Part shown: positions 60,128 to 64,000 of the stretch, piece by piece
How the letters are laid out: every line of letters starts with the position of its first letter
Position numbering within the stretch: position 1 is the stretch's first letter
Assembly: GCA_015143295.1 (NCBI GenBank)
Contig: CM026551.1
Span: 15,549,827 to 15,613,826, forward strand
From: Tetracentron sinense
Taxonomy: Eukaryota; Streptophyta; Magnoliopsida; Trochodendrales; Trochodendraceae
Direction: 5' to 3'
DNA length: 64,000 nt
Program-made: the position numbers and the translations under genes
The notes under the pieces: generated by a model
Databases searched by the model: none
What the model saw: the letters and a program-made list of their open reading frames with translations, nothing else
What the model was told of the DNA's origin: nothing

Positions 60128-63100
60128 GCCCCCATAATACTAAAATAGAACATATACATCATTCCCAACTTGCTCAAAATCTTAGACAGTCTATTTTTGT
60201 TCAACCTTTTGGTAAGTGCTTCAACCAACTGTTGTTCAGATGTCACATAAGGAGAACAAATCTGTCCAGCTCCCAACTTCTCTCCGATAAAGTGTTGGTT
60301 ATTTCAACATGCTTTGTTCTATCATGTTGGACTGGGTTGTGGGCAATGTTAATAGCAACTTTGTTATCACAGTAGAGATTCATAGGACATTACACTTCAA
60401 AACCATTTGCTTGAGTACCATCTGAATCCAAAGATGCTCACAACACCATGAGCCATTGATGTATATTCTACTTCTGCACTAGATCTAGCAACCACATGTT
60501 GCTTTTTACTCCTCCAAGTTACTATGTTTCCTCCAACGAACGTATAGTAATCGGAGGTTGACCTACGATTAAATGCTTCAATTTTCAGGTGACCATTATA
60601 AGAGAATAATACACCTCTCCCTGATGAAGATTTGAGATTCCTCAAAACTCTGTAAGCAACTTCCAAGTCTGTTGTCCTTGGTGAGTGCATAAATTGACTT
60701 ATAATACTCACTGCATAGTCAATGATAGTAAGAAAGAGATAAATCAATTTACTCACTAGCCTTTGAAATTGCCCTACATCAACCAAAGGTTCACCATCTT
60801 GATCATTCAGCCCATGATTTGGTTCAATTGGCGTATCCGCGGGCTTAGCTCCCAATTTTGCTGTCTCTTTGAGAAGATATAGAAAATATTTCCTTTGTGA
60901 AATGAAAGTACACTCTTGAATCATGCAACCTCGATTCCAAAAAAGTATCTCAAAAGACCAAGATCCTTAATCTCAAGCTCTTTCCCCAAGTACTTCTTAA
61001 GTTGCTGAATTTCTTCTTGACAATCACCAATCACCACGATCTCATCCACACACAATAAGAATAGTAGTGCTACCTCTAGAATGTTTAACAAATAATGGAA
61101 GGTCAACTTGACACTGTATAAACCCTACTTTCTTTATAGTACTACCGAACCGGTTAAACCATGCTCTGAGTGATATGTTTTAAGCCATATAGAGCTTTCT
61201 TTAATCTCAACACCTTCCCTTGACTGCCAAAGAGCTTAAATCCTGGAGACATCATCATGTAGACTTTTTATTGTAGATCTCCATGCAGAAAGGCATTTTT
61301 GATATCTAGTTAGTGTAGAGGCCAAGAAAGATATGCAACCACAAATTGAATTATAATAATAGAGTTCATCTTAGCTACTGCAGCAAAGTTTTCATACTAG
61401 TCTATCCCATACGTTTGTTTATACCCGTTAGCAACTAACCTTGCCTTGAAGCCTAACTGGTCCACTGATCCATTTGCCTTATATTTTATAGTATAGACCC
61501 ACCTACACCCAACCAGCCTCTTTCCTTTAGGACGATCGACTAACTCCCATGTGTTGTTTTTTTCCGAAATCTTCATCTCCTCACACATTGCTTCCTTCCA
61601 CTTGGAATGAGATAAAGCATCTAAAACACTAGATGGCAAAGACACAATGGAAAGAAAAGCTATAAAGGAACGATATGAATGAGACAAAGACTGATAGGAA
61701 AAATTATTATTAGATATTGAGTGTTGAGTACAAGTATGTCTTCCTTTACAAACTGGAATAGGAATCAGAGTCATTAATGGGTTTAGCACTACTAGAAGAA
61801 GACTCTTCACATGAGGAATAATTACTTGAATCCGAGATGGCTTGGAGAGGTGGTTCAACAGTCGATGGGTCCTGTTTCTCCCTCCTCGTGTAAACTCTCA
61901 ACTCCTTTGTACCCACACCCTCCTTTAAAGGATTAGTATCAACAAGTAATAAAGGATCAGTAGCAGGCACAAGCACAAGGAGAAGGGACTTCTCTTCATT
62001 ACCAACACTCTTCCCCTGAAGAGAGATCCCAGAAGACGAGAAAAAAGTAACAGATTTGAAAAACATAACATCCATGGATACAAATTTCTTCTTGGACTCG
62101 GGTGATAACACTAATAGCCCTTTTGAGATGCCGAACATCTAAAAAGATGCATTTCAAGGCTTTCGGATCTAGTTTGGTGTGGTTCGAACGATGAACGTGA
62201 ACAAAGCATACACAACCAAAATTTTTCGGAGGAATAGAGAAGAGAAGACGATTGGGACAAAGAATGTCAATAGGAGAGTTTGAAAGCTCAACACTCTAGA
62301 AGGAATCCTATTAATGAAAAAGGAAGATGTCAGAAATGCATCAACCCAAAATTGTTTTGGAACCTTCATACCAAAAAGAAGTTACCTCAAGAAAATGACA
62401 ATTTTTTCTTTCAACAACATCATTTTGTTGCGGGGTGCTTACCTTAGTAACCCAAACCATGCATGTTGCTTACCGCTCCCGCTCTCAAACCTCGCTCTCA
62501 CGGTTTGAGAGCGGATTCGCCACCGGAGCACGGTTTCACTTTTCTGAGAGCACAATTTCAAATCTTACAGATTGTGGTGTATTAAGTGAAGAATGCAGCG
62601 ATTGGCAAAGAAAACAACCGGCGATATTGTCTCTGCAAGTCACAGGATTTCCGAGAAGAGACCGACGGTCTCTTTTATTTTTAATGCCAAATACCATTTT
62701 TACCCTTATGTGGGGGTTAAAGCCTTAAAGGTAAACTGTAAAGTTTAACTTTTTCGATGACTCTTCAACTCCCTTTCTTCTTTTCTCTCCACAAAGTACA
62801 TAATAAGATTAAAAAAACTGGTGATGACTTTTCAACTCCATTTCTTTTTTTCTCTCTACAAAGTACAAAATAAAATAAGAAAAAATTGATAAAACGTTGG
62901 CAGCTTGGCACTTTGGCCATGGAGTTGAACTTTGGCTTGGCTTTTGCACTTTGGCCGTGGAGTTGCCAGAAGTTATAGGTAGGGACCTCTACGGCACTAC
63001 CATCACACACACACACGCATATATTTATATATATAAATATAAATATATATTGACGCTCCGGAGGCGCTCTTGACCCTATCCTAAATTGAAATTTGGCGCT

Positions 63101-64000
63101 CTTTCTCTCGCTTTGCGCTCTGGTTACTTAGGTGCTTACACGTGAATTTTGATGTTCAATACCATGATAAATCAAATATTCTTTTAACCCATGAAACATG
63201 TATTCCCCCATTGTTAGAACAAATTTTTTTAATGAACTTATCATATTGAGTGGAAACCATCTCATGGAACCTTTTAAAAATGGAATATACCTCCTCTTTA
63301 GACTTCATGAAATATACCCAAGAACTTCTAGAGCAATCATCTACAAAAGATACAATATTGATATCCCAATAACGATGTAGTGTGAGTAGGCCCCACACAT
63401 TGCAGTGACCAAGTGCAAAAGTAATATCAATTTTATTGCTACTCAAAAGGATAAGAGCAACGGCAATATTTAGCAAATTCACAAACTTTGCATTGAGGAA
63501 CTAAAGAAGATGAATCAAACAAATTAGGAAATAAAAGAAAAGACAAGTGGTCCAAACGATAATGCCAATACATTATATGGTCCTTTTTAATACTAGTAAT
63601 ATTGCTAATGCTGTGAGCACAATTCATTAGAGTATCCTCGAGGAGATATAACCTCCCAGCTCCACGACCACCACCAATCATTTTCTTTAAGCTTAGGTCA
63701 TGAAAAGCACCATGAGTGGGGAAGAAAGTGACTACAATACAAGGTTTTAGTAATAATGCGACATACAACAAATTAGTAGAAAAATTAGGAACATGAAGAA
63801 CAGAGGATAAAAGCAAGTTTGGAAGAGCATTAACTTGCCCTTTACTCGAGATAAAAAAGAGAGATCCATCAATGACTTTCTCTCTACCAAAACAAATATT
63901 ATAAGCAGAAAATAAGGATGACATGCTCGTCATGTGGTCTAAGGCACCTGAATCTATGATCCATGATAGGGTAACAATATTAGAAGAAGCATGGAGAGCA
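60128..64000 (-). mobile_element. Ty1/copia retrotransposon, 3' part of pol, interrupted
   Basis: In minus-strand order: gag-pre-integrase (63439-63933: HYRLDHLSF, CKVCEFAKY), integrase (63156-63482, then 62169-62420 with PQQN and VVERKN, KVPKQFW), linker (61746-62138), RT start (61397-61620: WVYTIKYKANGS, KQTYGID), RT core (60921-61106: LLCVDEIVVIGD in place of the usual YVDD box) and RNase H (60397-60924: SQFMHSPRTTDLEVAYRVLR, STSDYYTFVGGNIVTWRSKKQ). Frameshifts and stops separate the parts, and the 5' half and 5' LTR are off the right edge. Inactive. Confidence 0.9.
62443..63131. mobile_element. Non-autonomous DNA element inside copia integrase, 8-bp target duplication
   Basis: Ends CTTAGTAACCCAAACC and, reversed, CTAAGTAACCAGAGCG. 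The flanks 62435-62442 and 63132-63139 are both GTGCTTAC. It sits just before the integrase TPQQN motif, whose reading continues on both sides. It contains two diverged copies of a CTCCACAAAGTACA(T/A)AATAA segment and GCTCTC/GAGAGC motifs. Contains no transposase. Confidence 0.9.

Overview
This is plant nuclear DNA, most likely from a flowering plant with large, repeat-filled introns; the species cannot be fixed from the sequence. The evidence is three multi-exon genes with GT-AG introns and plant-type products, an endogenous plant pararetrovirus remnant, and many plant-style LINE, copia, SINE, hAT, Harbinger and Helitron-like sequences. All three genes lie on the minus strand. They are a 5' part of a plastid-type acetylornithine aminotransferase (exons 6765-7199 and 13077-13502; the rest lies off the left edge), a complete nine-exon KT/HAK/KUP potassium transporter of 731 residues (24752-39806), and the last four exons of a TWINKLE-type organellar primase-helicase (57124-58181; the rest lies off the right edge or beyond the insertions). 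They look like unrelated neighbours, not a functional cluster.

Layout. 1-6764 is the second aminotransferase intron, with a LINE 3' fragment and a decayed caulimovirid copy that has two inverted promoter/leader arms. 7200-13076 is the first intron, carrying another LINE split by a 1-kb terminal-inverted-repeat element. 13503-24750 is intergenic, with several short hAT-type elements that have intact 8-bp target duplications, an AT-rich block and tandem duplications. 24752-39806 is the transporter; its 6.9-kb intron 7 is filled by rearranged copia sequence, itself invaded by a 2.2-kb Harbinger-type element carrying a Myb/SANT-like gene and by a 0.5-kb hAT-type element. Intron 1 holds a 772-bp tandem duplication, a Tourist element and a further inverted-repeat element.

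40080-57100 is gene-poor. It holds a foldback element, a LINE RNase H remnant, a 2.0-kb solo LTR with a perfect 5-bp target duplication, a second probable LTR carrying GTCGACCC motifs, a SINE with a 14-bp target duplication, Helitron-like 3' ends and several tandem duplications. 57124-58181 is TWINKLE. 59939-64000 is the 3' part of a copia element in minus orientation, interrupted inside its integrase by a 689-bp element with an 8-bp target duplication.

No convincing new biochemical system is present. The strongest observations are nested transposon events whose boundaries and target duplications can be read directly, a recurring conserved repeat built around AACCACAGTTAA and GGGACATGTGG, and a set of Helitron-like ends sharing one hairpin.
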